A stretch of DNA of 64,000 nucleotides from a virus: the IMG/VR virus record IMGVR_UViG_3300046170_000433, positions 1 to 64,000 of that record. One strand, given 5' to 3'. The notes under the pieces are model-generated. The model was not told the origin of the DNA. It saw only the letters and a program-made list of their open reading frames with translations, and did not search any database. Shown piece by piece: positions 8,311 to 16,935 of this stretch. Both the position numbers and the translations under genes were made by a program. How positions within the stretch are numbered: the stretch's first letter is position 1; every line of letters starts with the position of its first letter.

Positions 8311-8667
8311 ATGAGTAAGAAAACATATAAAATACCAATAGAGTGGAAGTCTTATGGCTATAATGTCATCGAGGCTGAATCATTAGAGGATGCAATGGAG
8401 ACAGCTAAGCATGAGTCTCTACCACAAGGTGACTATCTGATAGATTCAGACAAGTTCGATTGGGGAAGCATCAAGGAGCAATACCCCGATGAGTGGAAAG
8501 ACGAGAAGCTAGTCAAGGAGTACCAAGAATATGTTCGGGACTTCATGGAAAAGACAAAGGCAATGATCAATTGCTTGCTTCCGGCAACCTATGACCAATG
8601 GAGGGCTTCCAAGCTACTAGAACTACAAACAACAACCAACAGAATAGAAGATATAATGGAGGACTAA
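8311..8667 (+). CDS. Hypothetical early protein
   Basis: A 118-residue acidic protein with AAAGGG upstream. The first 50 residues show a strand-then-helix pattern (KIPIEWKSYGYNVIEAESLEDA begins it) of the sort seen in small phage DUFs; I cannot name one. One base separates it from the next gene. Confidence 0.7.
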   Translation: MSKKTYKIPIEWKSYGYNVIEAESLEDAMETAKHESLPQGDYLIDSDKFDWGSIKEQYPDEWKDEKLVKEYQEYVRDFMEKTKAMINCLLPATYDQWRASKLLELQTTTNRIEDIMED

Positions 8668-8668
8668 T

Positions 8669-8932
8669 ATGAGTATAGAAAAAGAACTGAACGAAGAAGT
8701 AAAGAAATCCTGGGGGAATGATATTCCTCTTACCATAAGGCAACTTGAGTTGACATCTCATACACTTGAGATGCTTCGCATTGAGCTAGAGGAGGACTTC
8801 TGTAACTGCAAAGACCAATGGCATGACCCCGAGACTGGGTTTAATCTAGTCAGTAACATGAAGGCATTCAAGTCTGTGCAAGAGGAGATTGATCGAAAGA
8901 TTGGTCAATTAAAGGATCAGCAAATTAATTAA
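8669..8932 (+). CDS. Hypothetical helical protein
   Basis: An 87-residue acidic, mostly helical protein with GGAGG upstream. It ends the unit; 48 bases with a control site follow. Confidence 0.7.
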   Translation: MSIEKELNEEVKKSWGNDIPLTIRQLELTSHTLEMLRIELEEDFCNCKDQWHDPETGFNLVSNMKAFKSVQEEIDRKIGQLKDQQIN

Positions 8933-8956
8933 AATTCTTGCTGCAAATTAACAAAA

Positions 8957-8979
8957 TGTAACCTAAATTAATAGATAAC
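8957..8979 (+). promoter_or_regulatory. Dyad control site, copy 6
   Basis: TGTAACCTAAATTAATAGAT followed by AAC, one base before the ATG at 8981. No Shine-Dalgarno is present. Confidence 0.65.
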
Positions 8980-8980
8980 T

Positions 8981-9358
8981 ATGGAACATGAATTCGAGAT
9001 GGAAGAGATGACCATATTTGGTATCGATGTAGTCGTATCAGGTAAGGTCGAGTATAACATCGAGGATACTGCCGTGGGTTATGTCCCCTATGGGGACACC
9101 CATGTGTGGCATCCAGGTGGTGGAATGCAAGCAATAGACATAAAGCTCATTGAGCTGACTGAGCTTGTTGTTACGGGTAATTATGTGGATGGGAAGTGCA
9201 TCGTTGATGCAGGTGAAGTGAATCTCATCACATTACTTAACCAAGGTAAGGATAAAGTGTGGGAATCTATAGCACAAAAAGTCGAGCTTGATGATGCAAT
9301 TGAGTCTGAGACTGAGAGTGCTAAGGAAGAAGCCGCATTAGCGAGGGCTGGATTATGA
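8981..9358 (+). CDS. Hypothetical beta-rich early protein
   Basis: A 125-residue acidic protein. The first 80 residues are rich in Val, Ile, Gly and Tyr and look like beta structure (with VPYGDTHVWHPGGG in the middle); the last 30 are Glu/Ala-rich. It overlaps the next gene by four bases. Confidence 0.7.
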   Translation: MEHEFEMEEMTIFGIDVVVSGKVEYNIEDTAVGYVPYGDTHVWHPGGGMQAIDIKLIELTELVVTGNYVDGKCIVDAGEVNLITLLNQGKDKVWESIAQKVELDDAIESETESAKEEAALARAGL

Positions 9359-9741
9359 AGAATGATCCTAGATACTTGCTAGACTATGACAGACGTGTGG
9401 AGGTGTATCGTAACCTTCATAAGGGCTGTTGGTCTATCCGACAAGATGGGTTGGTAAAAGCTCATACTGATATGGCATTCTTATTCAATCCTAGGTTTGT
9501 CGTTCGAGAGAATGGTAGGCTTAGGGTTAATGAGAAGAGGAGCAAGAATGTTCACGCATGGCTAACGGGTATCTTACATGAGAATCCGAGCCGTGTGCAT
9601 GAGATTGGCAACTCCCATTGGCGTATGGTCACCTACGATCCGTACAAATATAAATCGTTTGTCACAAAGTCAGACAAGCAACCAGTAGATAACGCCAAAC
9701 AAGCGTGGATGATGACTCCCTATGTTTGGATTAAACAATAA
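9355..9741 (+). CDS. Conserved phage hypothetical protein
   Basis: A 128-residue basic protein of a type common in phages and prophages: an N-terminal RRVEVYRNLHKGCWSIRQ, then VKAHTD, FVVRENGRLRV and a KNVHAWLTG segment in that order. I know the pattern from unnamed phage proteins but know of no assigned function. AGGG precedes the start, which overlaps the upstream stop. Confidence 0.7.
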   Translation: MKNDPRYLLDYDRRVEVYRNLHKGCWSIRQDGLVKAHTDMAFLFNPRFVVRENGRLRVNEKRSKNVHAWLTGILHENPSRVHEIGNSHWRMVTYDPYKYKSFVTKSDKQPVDNAKQAWMMTPYVWIKQ

Positions 9742-9747
9742 TAAGAT

Positions 9748-9770
9748 TGTAACCTAGATAATTATATTAC
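9748..9770 (+). promoter_or_regulatory. Dyad control site, copy 7
   Basis: TGTAACCTAGATAATTATAT followed by TAC, two bases before the methyltransferase ATG at 9773. The outer arms GTAA/TTAC are kept. There is no Shine-Dalgarno. Confidence 0.65.
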
Positions 9771-9772
9771 AA

Positions 9773-11395
9773 ATGAATGATGAAAAAAACTATGAAGAAG
9801 AACAAATACAAGGCATACTTACCGAGAACGTCGTTACTCACCTCTCTATGTGTTCGGGATACGAAGGAATGGGCAGAGGGCTTAGAGGAATATTCCCTAA
9901 CTTGCGAGAAATCGCATACGTGGAACGGGAAGGATACGCTTGCGCGAACTTGGTTGCAAAGATTGAAGAGGGTGAATTGGCTGAGGCACCTGTCTTTACG
10001 GATGTTAAAGAGTTCCCATACGGAAAGTTCCGTGGATGCGTGGACATCTTATCTGCGGGCTTCCCTTGCCAACCCTTCAGCTCGTCAGGCATTCGGAAAG
10101 GAACTGAAGACCCGAGGCATCTGTTCCCCTTCATCGCAAACGGAATTAATCTTTGCCGACCAAACTGGGTCGCCCTCGAAAATGTCGAAGGAATCATCAG
10201 TTGTAAGTTCGGTGGCGAGCAGAACACAAGCGTTCTCAAATATGTCTTGGCAAGAATGGAAGAAATTGGTTACGAAGGTGCGTTCACTGTGGTCAGTGCG
10301 AGTGAAGAAGGCGCGCCTCACCAACGTAAAAGAGTCTTCATGCTCTTCCGCAACGCACACCCAGATGAATCTGAACGACCATTGGGGGACGCCGAAGGAG
10401 CAGGACTCCCGAGCCTGTCTAGTGGATCGGGGGAAGAGCAACCTTGGCGAGCAGGTACATGGCCTGCACGTCCAGGGCAAGCTCAGCACGGATGGGAAGC
10501 CCCAAGGGTTGTCATGGCCGACACCAAGGACAGGGAAGACGGACGGGACACCCGAGTCGGAAAAGAACAGACAGAGTCCGAGTCTGTCATCAGTAGCTCT
10601 GGGGGACGAGAAGACTTGGCCGACACCAACGACAGGGGAGGAGAAAGCAACTCGCCCGATGGGCAACCAAAAGCAGAAGATGCTCAGCCATGTAGCGATA
10701 ACGGAGACGGCTATTCAACAATCGAAAGATGCGTCCGGCAAAGCATGGGCAACCCCATCGACAATGGACACGCTTCCTCCGAAGAATGCCGAGGCACTAG
10801 CAAGGAACAAGAAGAAGGGAGGGTGCAAGAATCTGAGGGAGGATGTAGTGAAGACAGAACTAGTGAATCCTCAGATAATGTTCCCAACTCCGACAGTTGC
10901 AGGATTAGTGGAGGGCGGAGTAGCCAAGAATGTGGAGATGACGGAGACGGGCTTCACAGCGACACGGGAGAACGGGACGAAGTACGGAGCGAAGCTGAGG
11001 GATGCCGTGGAGAAGATGGAGAGTTGGGCGACACCACAAGCGAGCGATCATGTGGAAGGAGCGAGAACCTCCTTGGATTCCAACCAGAAATGTTTGGGGA
11101 GGGACTTGAAACAACAATGGGCGACTCCTCAAGCTTACGATCACAACAAGAACCCCGAGTCGGAAGTGAACAGCAAGCAAGCTACACTAGCGAGGAATCT
11201 GGGAAGGCTGAATACTCACGGGAAACTGAACCCGAATTGGGTAGAACAGCTAATGGGCCTTCATCAGGGTACTACGCTACTCCCGAGGAAATGGCTCTGC
11301 GAGTCCCCCGACTTAGACTCTTAGGGAATGGCATTGTGCCAGCCCAAGCCGAGCGAGCATACAGAATCCTGTTTGCTCGTTTCATTAACATGTAA
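9773..11395 (+). CDS. Cytosine-C5 DNA methyltransferase
   Basis: A 540-residue S-adenosylmethionine-dependent enzyme that would methylate cytosine at C5, here probably to protect phage DNA from restriction. Visible motifs: I (SMCSGYEGMGRG, about 25-36), IV with the catalytic Cys99 (GFPCQPFS), VI (ENVEG, 136-140), VIII (QRKRVF, 184-189) and X (RLLGNGIVPAQA, near 515-526). The target-recognition region between motifs VIII and X is about 320 residues of Ser/Gly/Glu/Arg-rich sequence with seven units of the form (A/G)(D/N)(T/S)... such as MADTKDRED and LADTNDRGG. The same DNA is open in the +1 frame over more than 1.5 kb (next entry). It follows a control site and its stop lies in the next one. 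Confidence 0.9.
   Translation: MNDEKNYEEEQIQGILTENVVTHLSMCSGYEGMGRGLRGIFPNLREIAYVEREGYACANLVAKIEEGELAEAPVFTDVKEFPYGKFRGCVDILSAGFPCQPFSSSGIRKGTEDPRHLFPFIANGINLCRPNWVALENVEGIISCKFGGEQNTSVLKYVLARMEEIGYEGAFTVVSASEEGAPHQRKRVFMLFRNAHPDESERPLGDAEGAGLPSLSSGSGEEQPWRAGTWPARPGQAQHGWEAPRVVMADTKDREDGRDTRVGKEQTESESVISSSGGREDLADTNDRGGESNSPDGQPKAEDAQPCSDNGDGYSTIERCVRQSMGNPIDNGHASSEECRGTSKEQEEGRVQESEGGCSEDRTSESSDNVPNSDSCRISGGRSSQECGDDGDGLHSDTGERDEVRSEAEGCRGEDGELGDTTSERSCGRSENLLGFQPEMFGEGLETTMGDSSSLRSQQEPRVGSEQQASYTSEESGKAEYSRETEPELGRTANGPSSGYYATPEEMALRVPRLRLLGNGIVPAQAERAYRILFARFINM
9777..11324 (+). CDS. WxTP-repeat protein overlapping the methyltransferase gene
   Basis: A second open frame of 515 codons on the same strand. 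From about residue 195 it holds seven WxTP units (HWGTP, SWPTP, TWPTP, AWATP, MFPTP, SWATP, QWATP) and near its end LNPNWVEQLMGL. Proteins with WPTP repeats and an LNPxWVExLMG end are common beside phage cytosine methyltransferases, so this frame looks like protein, not chance. Each WxTP unit coincides with one (A/G)DT unit of the methyltransferase frame. The ATG at 9777 lacks a ribosome site; an internal start or initiation coupled to the upstream frame is possible. Function unknown. Confidence 0.5.
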   Translation: MMKKTMKKNKYKAYLPRTSLLTSLCVRDTKEWAEGLEEYSLTCEKSHTWNGKDTLARTWLQRLKRVNWLRHLSLRMLKSSHTESSVDAWTSYLRASLANPSARQAFGKELKTRGICSPSSQTELIFADQTGSPSKMSKESSVVSSVASRTQAFSNMSWQEWKKLVTKVRSLWSVRVKKARLTNVKESSCSSATHTQMNLNDHWGTPKEQDSRACLVDRGKSNLGEQVHGLHVQGKLSTDGKPQGLSWPTPRTGKTDGTPESEKNRQSPSLSSVALGDEKTWPTPTTGEEKATRPMGNQKQKMLSHVAITETAIQQSKDASGKAWATPSTMDTLPPKNAEALARNKKKGGCKNLREDVVKTELVNPQIMFPTPTVAGLVEGGVAKNVEMTETGFTATRENGTKYGAKLRDAVEKMESWATPQASDHVEGARTSLDSNQKCLGRDLKQQWATPQAYDHNKNPESEVNSKQATLARNLGRLNTHGKLNPNWVEQLMGLHQGTTLLPRKWLCESPDLDS

Positions 11396-11413
11396 CCCAA
11401 ATAACTAGATAAC
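11391..11413 (+). promoter_or_regulatory. Dyad control site, copy 8
   Basis: TGTAACCCAAATAACTAGAT followed by AAC. It contains the methyltransferase stop codon and lies 10 bases before the ATG at 11424. Confidence 0.7.
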
Positions 11414-11423
11414 TAATACTACC

Positions 11424-11933
11424 ATGAGTGATATATACAAAGAACTAATCGCCCTTCAACGGGCAAACAATAACGTCAGAACCAAGGTTAACGAGTGGCT
11501 TCAACAGAATGTGCATGAGGATGCAGAGTCCCTTCAGTCCATTGTTATGGATGAACTTGGTGAGCTTCTTCCGATGCCCGAGGGTGGTTGGCTTGAGGGC
11601 TATGAAGACAGAGAAGCACAGATTGAGCAAGTCAAGGAGAAGCTATACAAGGATTTGCTCGCCTTCCTCAAGGACGAGCCAGTCAAGCGTGAGGAAGTTG
11701 TGGAGGTAGAAGACCCAACTCAACCAATCGTGGAAGAGCCTAAGCCTGAGCCTAAGCCTAAACCTAAGCCAAAGCCTAAGCCCAAGCCTGCTGACAACGA
11801 GGTTGCTACTGCAATCGTCACTCTACTCAACAGCAGTAAGGGTGCTGGTATCACAGAGGAGAGAGTCCGTGAGATAGTCCGTGAGGAAATATCTAAGATG
11901 GTCGATCAACTCTATATCGGTGTGCTTTCATGA
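11424..11933 (+). CDS. Proline-lysine repeat protein
   Basis: A 169-residue protein with three parts: an acidic helical N-terminal domain (1-90), a linker of PEPKPKPK-type repeats (about 108-123) like those of TonB, and a C-terminal helix-rich part with ITEERVREIVREEI. The linker suggests an extended spacer between two domains. No signal peptide, so it is not a TonB homologue. Function unknown. Confidence 0.7.
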   Translation: MSDIYKELIALQRANNNVRTKVNEWLQQNVHEDAESLQSIVMDELGELLPMPEGGWLEGYEDREAQIEQVKEKLYKDLLAFLKDEPVKREEVVEVEDPTQPIVEEPKPEPKPKPKPKPKPKPADNEVATAIVTLLNSSKGAGITEERVREIVREEISKMVDQLYIGVLS

Positions 11934-12208
11934 GTAACCGAATGCCTGAAGAAGCGGAGGAGGAGGTACAGCCCCCTCCGTTTGATATGGATGGAACCTA
12001 CAAGCATTTCAATGAGAATGCCATACCTATGGATATGTGGTCTAAATCAGAATGCTTGATGGCTAGATTCCAAGAGCTATCCCTGCCTATGGAGCTATAC
12101 CCGAGTTGCTACATGCAAGTCGAGCAAGGTGCTATGCTCCTTATGTGGACGGTGGATAAAGAAAAAGAACAAGTAGGCTATGCCCTACATATGTTACCTC
12201 AGACCTAA
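11930..12208 (+). CDS. Hypothetical acidic protein
   Basis: A 92-residue protein with an acidic N-terminus and several Met/Trp residues; its ATG overlaps the previous TGA by four bases. It ends the unit before a 205-base gap that holds a folded element. Confidence 0.65.
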   Translation: MSNRMPEEAEEEVQPPPFDMDGTYKHFNENAIPMDMWSKSECLMARFQELSLPMELYPSCYMQVEQGAMLLMWTVDKEKEQVGYALHMLPQT

Positions 12209-12241
12209 CCTAACAATTTGAGCTAAGCAGATTCCTAGTGA

Positions 12242-12378
12242 GTCTCCCTCTATTTGCCCCACAAAAAAGCGAAGAAGCATCTTATGTATGTGCTTCCTAG
12301 CTGGGGTTGTCTGAGGACGGGGAGACAAGGGATATGGCAAGCGTGGGCAGAAAATCCACGTGATAACCCGAAACCTGT
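12242..12378 (+). ncRNA. Candidate structured leader RNA
   Basis: The 205-base gap between genes holds nested stems: GTCTCCC/GGGAGAC (12242-12248 with 12320-12326), CCCCA/TGGGG (12257-12261 with 12302-12306) and GAAGCA/TGCTTC (12274-12279 with 12291-12296). A second fold follows with CGTGG/CCACG inside GGG/CCC, and AGACA/TGTCT could close it. It precedes the gene at 12414 and could be a cis-acting leader or a small RNA. I recognise no known riboswitch or ribozyme. Confidence 0.4.
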
Positions 12379-12413
12379 CTGCACGGCTCTAAACCTAAAG
12401 AAAGGAAATCAAG

Positions 12414-13346
12414 ATGATAAATATGTACAGAGACACACACTACCACAACCCATACTTAGATGGATATAATAAAGAACTACTACTCAACAATCTGTCTCGA
12501 GGGATAGAGGCATGCATCCTCGCAAAGTGGGGAACTGTCGGAGTCGATATGGCTGTTGAGAAAAGTGTAATTCAAGCAATGGAGGCATGTAAGATTGATG
12601 CATCCTTCCTTGAGGTCAAGTGGCCTGCTCCTATGATTCGTATGCAATTCGAAGGTAAAGAGCGTAAGGACTTGTGGATCGCACGAGGCAATTACAAGGA
12701 GATGATGGAGGAGGGAACTAGGCTAGCTCGATGGAGTGGTGACAAGCATCAGCTTGATGGCATTGAAACCATGAAGTCGCTATATGAGCATCCTTCCTCT
12801 GTAGAGTGGTCAGATGATACCATACTATATTCTATCCAGAATGTTAGTGAGAGGGGAAATATCAACGGTCACTTTGCGTCTTCGACCACTGGCGAGAACC
12901 TAATTTCCGACTTGCACAAGGCTAGTATCCATGACGATCCAGACCCCGAGAATAGTGCTAGGGTAATATTCGATCATGTGATGTTGGCTTTGAAGGTCAT
13001 GAGTTATGCATCAAATGAATACTTCCGCCCGACACCAGTCAGGAAAGACAATGTGAAGCTTCGGAAGAAACTAAAAAACAAAGGCTTTGATGTGCGCAAG
13101 AAGGGTAGTCTTCAAAGGGTTGTTTACCTCCCTAAGATTGTCCGAGAAGCATGCTCAAAGTCTAAGAGTTATACACCTACTAAACCATTACAGAACGGGA
13201 GAATCGGTTTCTTGAGGCAACTGAGGTCTGACTACTTTGTAAACAAGCAAGGTCAGTCCGTCCTTATCCCTCCCCTACCCGACAAGAACGGTAGATTCCC
13301 TAAAGTTCTATACAAGGTCAAAGACATCAAAGACTTGGCCGCCTAA
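12414..13346 (+). CDS. Hypothetical early protein
   Basis: A 310-residue soluble protein. AAAGGAAA precedes the ATG. The middle is mixed helix and strand; the C-terminal 100 residues are strongly basic and contain NGRIGFLRQLRSDYF, LPDKNG and LPKIV segments that recall unnamed phage proteins. Its position directly before the helicase suggests a role in DNA metabolism, but there is no catalytic motif to support one. Confidence 0.75.
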   Translation: MINMYRDTHYHNPYLDGYNKELLLNNLSRGIEACILAKWGTVGVDMAVEKSVIQAMEACKIDASFLEVKWPAPMIRMQFEGKERKDLWIARGNYKEMMEEGTRLARWSGDKHQLDGIETMKSLYEHPSSVEWSDDTILYSIQNVSERGNINGHFASSTTGENLISDLHKASIHDDPDPENSARVIFDHVMLALKVMSYASNEYFRPTPVRKDNVKLRKKLKNKGFDVRKKGSLQRVVYLPKIVREACSKSKSYTPTKPLQNGRIGFLRQLRSDYFVNKQGQSVLIPPLPDKNGRFPKVLYKVKDIKDLAA

Positions 13347-13373
13347 CACAAACCCGCTAACGAAAGGAACGTC

Positions 13374-15860
13374 ATGAAATATAATATGTGGCTTAACCCA
13401 CTTGGTGCTATCCGTACCAGTCCAACTAAAAATACTAGCATAGATGCTAAGCTGTCCTATGTGGACGGCATGACTCCTATGGCACTTGTCGTTGTGTCTA
13501 CTGACAGACGCGTACTGCAAGAGCTGTATAATAATCACAATGTAGAAATAGAGCCTAACTCTAAGGCAAGTATCAATGAGGCACTCAATGAATCTAAGTT
13601 CACGCCTCCACCACTCCGCCCATTAACTCCTTATGAGATGGTGGGCATGATCGATGAGGTCAAGTTGCTCGAGGCAAAGGAAATACCTGAGAAGCCCAAG
13701 GACTTCAAGTACCATGGTGAAGGCTCTTGGCCTAATATCAAGAAAGGTAACAAGTATAAGTTCCGTAGGCTCAAGTACTCGTATGCTCGCCCTCTTAGTA
13801 AGAAGAAGATGCACACGGATCCTGATGGCAGAACCTATGTCCTTGACCATGAGCTTGAGCGTTATGGTGTAGATGCCGGATATGTTTTCCGTGACGAGGA
13901 CAATCAAGAGTTTGTCTTCCGAGATAATCCAGTTGGGCAAGGAGAGTTCGCAAGCACATGGGTATGGAAGTTCTTTGAGATGCCCGAAATAAAAACGGTT
14001 GCAGAACATAGACCAAAGCTATTCGAGCATTACAATAAGAAGCTAGAGCTACTCGAAGAACTAAATGGTATACCATTCTATCCTGGGCAGAAGGATTACA
14101 TAGCTCGTGTACTCTGTGTGGATGAGGCTATGGTGAGTGGTGATGTCGGCACTGGTAAGACTTGCATGGCTATCTCTATCAAGAATGCCAAGAATGCTAA
14201 GCGTTGTCTTATTGTTGCACCCAAAGGTACGGTCAAAGATGCATCGGGTCATTCAGTCAAGCATGACCCAGCTCAATGGGTAGCTGAGATAAACAAGTTC
14301 TCCCCTGATACAAAGGTGTACACATTGTTCACCCTTGATGACTACAAGTCATTGCTTCGCCCCAATGGTACTTTACCTCCAGGTATGTACATTACTTATC
14401 CCAATGCCTTCTGTACTACCAAGGCATTTGAGAAGATTCCTAAAGCTTGGGCTGCCAATAAGCGTGAACAGAAATTCCGTGAGCGTCTTAGGGACTTGGA
14501 CTTCGATGCACCTTATGACAAGGAGAAGCCACCCTCTACTGAGAATCAATGGCATCGTGGTGTCGGGCAGACTCGCAATGGATTCACCTGCATAGTCAAG
14601 CCTAGCCTGTGTACCTTATCCAAGCATCAGTTTGATATGGCTCTGATCGATGAGGCTCACATCATGCAGACACTAGACTCAGCAGTAACATCATGCCTAC
14701 TTAGATTACAACCCAAGTATAGATATGCTTTTACGGCTACACCTGTACCCAATATGCTACCAAACATATTCCCGATAGCAGGTTGGCTAGCTGTACCTAA
14801 CTGGTATCACGGTGAGAAGAGTAATCCAAGATGGCCTTATACCATCGAGGGTGAGGGTGACTTCAAGTCCACATTCCATACCCAAGAGCGTGACTTCACC
14901 GAGGAGTCTGTCCGTAACAATGGAAGCTATTGTGTAAAGATTTCACCCACAATCAGTCAGACTCAGCGACTACTCAAGGTACTCAAGTCTATCGTTGCCT
15001 ACATATCCAAGGAAGAATGCAATCCTGATGTAGTAGATTGCGAAGTAGAAACTATCCGTGTACCTCTTGGCTTTGCTCAGAAGAAGCTGTATGCACACAA
15101 CCTAGATATATCTAATATCCCATGGCGTGATCCAAAGACAAAGTATGGTGTGCAGTTACAGAGACTCAGAGGCATCTGTGCAGATCCTGCTGGAAGAAGC
15201 TTCAATAATGATTGGGTAAGTTCCAACTTTAATCCAAAGCTCATCACAACCCTAGAGCTTATTGGTGATGTACTCCAGAAGGGTGAGCAAATAATTCACA
15301 TATCGTCATCATGTGGTCAAACGACAGAGCTGATCAAGAGACTTGGAGAGGCTGGAATTGAGTGTTCACGCATTGACTCTGAAGCTAGCAACCATGTCCG
15401 TGAGGCTAACAACTTCAAGAATGGTAAGACTAAGGTACTAGCAATGGGTGCTAAGTGTGCTGTTGGTCATAGCTTCAAGGATTGTAATAACATGATCATC
15501 GGTTCGTTTGACTGGAGCTTCGGTGCTTTCCATCAAGCCATGGGTAGAGTCTATCGACTTAACTCTACCAAGGATGTAAATATTAAAGTTCTACTTAATA
15601 AAGACACAATCGAAGAAGCCATGTTTGATAAGCTTGCAGACAAGCGTGATGCAGCAACGGTATGCCTTCTCGGTGAGTATGTACCTGCTGACTTCAAGGA
15701 GGGTGATGCTAGTGAAGTATTCGCTGAACACTTCCTTGCCTTCGATAGTGAGAGAGTTGATACAGAACCTGAGATAAAGATGGAAGCCCAATGGGGTAAG
15801 CTAAAAGGTAAGCTAGCTGTCCAAGCCAATGTCGAAATTAAGGATAAACAATTAGCTTGA
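13374..15860 (+). CDS. SF2/SNF2-type helicase
   Basis: An 828-residue ATP-dependent helicase or DNA translocase. Walker A is GDVGTGKT (about residue 256), followed by motif Ia-like LIVAPKG, the DEAH box of motif II (about 424), TATP of motif III (about 457) and QAMGRVYR of motif VI (about 722), so both RecA-like lobes are present in the usual order. A 230-residue N-terminal region lacks known motifs. AAAGGA precedes the ATG. Phage helicases of this class act in genome replication or remodelling; next to a methyltransferase it could also act against restriction, which I cannot distinguish. Confidence 0.85.
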   Translation: MKYNMWLNPLGAIRTSPTKNTSIDAKLSYVDGMTPMALVVVSTDRRVLQELYNNHNVEIEPNSKASINEALNESKFTPPPLRPLTPYEMVGMIDEVKLLEAKEIPEKPKDFKYHGEGSWPNIKKGNKYKFRRLKYSYARPLSKKKMHTDPDGRTYVLDHELERYGVDAGYVFRDEDNQEFVFRDNPVGQGEFASTWVWKFFEMPEIKTVAEHRPKLFEHYNKKLELLEELNGIPFYPGQKDYIARVLCVDEAMVSGDVGTGKTCMAISIKNAKNAKRCLIVAPKGTVKDASGHSVKHDPAQWVAEINKFSPDTKVYTLFTLDDYKSLLRPNGTLPPGMYITYPNAFCTTKAFEKIPKAWAANKREQKFRERLRDLDFDAPYDKEKPPSTENQWHRGVGQTRNGFTCIVKPSLCTLSKHQFDMALIDEAHIMQTLDSAVTSCLLRLQPKYRYAFTATPVPNMLPNIFPIAGWLAVPNWYHGEKSNPRWPYTIEGEGDFKSTFHTQERDFTEESVRNNGSYCVKISPTISQTQRLLKVLKSIVAYISKEECNPDVVDCEVETIRVPLGFAQKKLYAHNLDISNIPWRDPKTKYGVQLQRLRGICADPAGRSFNNDWVSSNFNPKLITTLELIGDVLQKGEQIIHISSSCGQTTELIKRLGEAGIECSRIDSEASNHVREANNFKNGKTKVLAMGAKCAVGHSFKDCNNMIIGSFDWSFGAFHQAMGRVYRLNSTKDVNIKVLLNKDTIEEAMFDKLADKRDAATVCLLGEYVPADFKEGDASEVFAEHFLAFDSERVDTEPEIKMEAQWGKLKGKLAVQANVEIKDKQLA

Positions 15861-15865
15861 TTAAG

Positions 15866-15891
15866 TGTAACCTAATGAATAGGAGTGTAAC
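15866..15891 (+). promoter_or_regulatory. Dyad control site, copy 9
   Basis: TGTAACCTAATGAATAGGAG followed by TGTAAC, three bases before the integrase ATG at 15895. The right arm carries two additional bases, and the AGGAG within it could serve as ribosome site. Confidence 0.6.
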
Positions 15892-15894
15892 AAA

Positions 15895-16935
15895 ATGAAA
15901 ATAACTAAGAGTGAAAATGGGAACTTCTCAGTAAAGTACAAGGATGCTTCTGGTAACTCTAGGTCAACCAACCTACGCACCAAAGATCGGAAGGAAGCCA
16001 GTAGACTAGTAAAAGATTTACGCATCGAGGAGCTTGAGCAAGCTGGCAAGCTTGGAGTATTGTCAGCCGAGGTGATTACCAAGATTGCTGGCAGTAAGTC
16101 CATGAAGTATTGGGATGTTGTCCAGGAATACGAGCAGCACATGAGAATGTCTGCTATCTCCGAGAACTCCATCTATACGATGATGGCTATCTTTGAACAC
16201 TTCGGTAAGCTGTACAAGGTTATAGATAAACCTATGGCATTAATTGAAGATAAGAAGATATATAATTATCTGAACACCGCTGATGACACATCACTAAGTA
16301 ATCGTGCATTACGGAAGTCTACACTCAGTCAGTTGTGGAACTTTGCTCAGATAAAGATGTATGTCATGGTAAACCCAATGATGTTTATCAAGATCGATAA
16401 GTCTAAGCTCAAGCATGAGCAGAAGACTCCGAAGGAAAGAAAGATATTCTACAAGAAGGAAGTGGATAAGATTATCAAGCATGCCCCTTACTTCTTTAGG
16501 CAGGCTACAGCGTTATCCTATTGGACTGGTCTTAGGCTCGGTGATATCTGTTCTCTCGAGTGGGCAAGCATCAAGGATCGTAATCGTCTAGTCGTATGGA
16601 CAGAGAAAAGAGATAAGCTAGTATCAATTGATACCATGGATCCTGCCTTTGGTGGTGGGATTGTAAAAGAAGTACTAGCCGAGATTGATGTAGAGGATAA
16701 GGTCTACTGCTTTCCTTCATGGCACAAGACCATGAGTGACCCCAAGAATAGGTCAAAGGCTAGTGTTTACTTCGGCAGGATCTGCGAACGATTAGAGATT
16801 CACGGCAGAAGCTTTCATTGCCTTCGCCATTCCTGTATCACAAGGTTAAGTAAGATCGGTGTGAGTATTGAAGCTATCGGCAAGGCTGTTGGTCATTCTA
16901 ATACCAAGACAACCGAAGGCTATATACACAAGTGA
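15895..16935 (+). CDS. int: Tyrosine integrase (early operon)
   Basis: A 346-residue tyrosine recombinase. The N-terminal 45 residues resemble an arm-binding domain (FSVKYKDASGNSRSTNLRTK), residues 70-170 a SAM-like core-binding domain, and the catalytic set is complete: R214 (TGLRLGD), Lys about 238-241, H308 and R311 (HCLRHS), H334 (GHS) and nucleophile Y343. It ends three residues after the Tyr, shorter than most. It closes the early operon and converges with the late operon, with no bases between the two stop codons. It is one of two integrases here, so which one acts at the tRNA-Val site is open. Confidence 0.9.
   Translation: MKITKSENGNFSVKYKDASGNSRSTNLRTKDRKEASRLVKDLRIEELEQAGKLGVLSAEVITKIAGSKSMKYWDVVQEYEQHMRMSAISENSIYTMMAIFEHFGKLYKVIDKPMALIEDKKIYNYLNTADDTSLSNRALRKSTLSQLWNFAQIKMYVMVNPMMFIKIDKSKLKHEQKTPKERKIFYKKEVDKIIKHAPYFFRQATALSYWTGLRLGDICSLEWASIKDRNRLVVWTEKRDKLVSIDTMDPAFGGGIVKEVLAEIDVEDKVYCFPSWHKTMSDPKNRSKASVYFGRICERLEIHGRSFHCLRHSCITRLSKIGVSIEAIGKAVGHSNTKTTEGYIHK

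Noticed and set aside
10085-10666. Minus-strand frame of 193 codons over the methyltransferase
   Set aside because: Mirror of a GC-rich coding region that is already open in two plus frames; no start signal and no family pattern.
12311-12370. Hammerhead-like CTGAGGA ... CCCGAAA
   Set aside because: The core words are present, but the base pair that must follow CUGANGA is C opposite C, and no proper stem I or III can be drawn.
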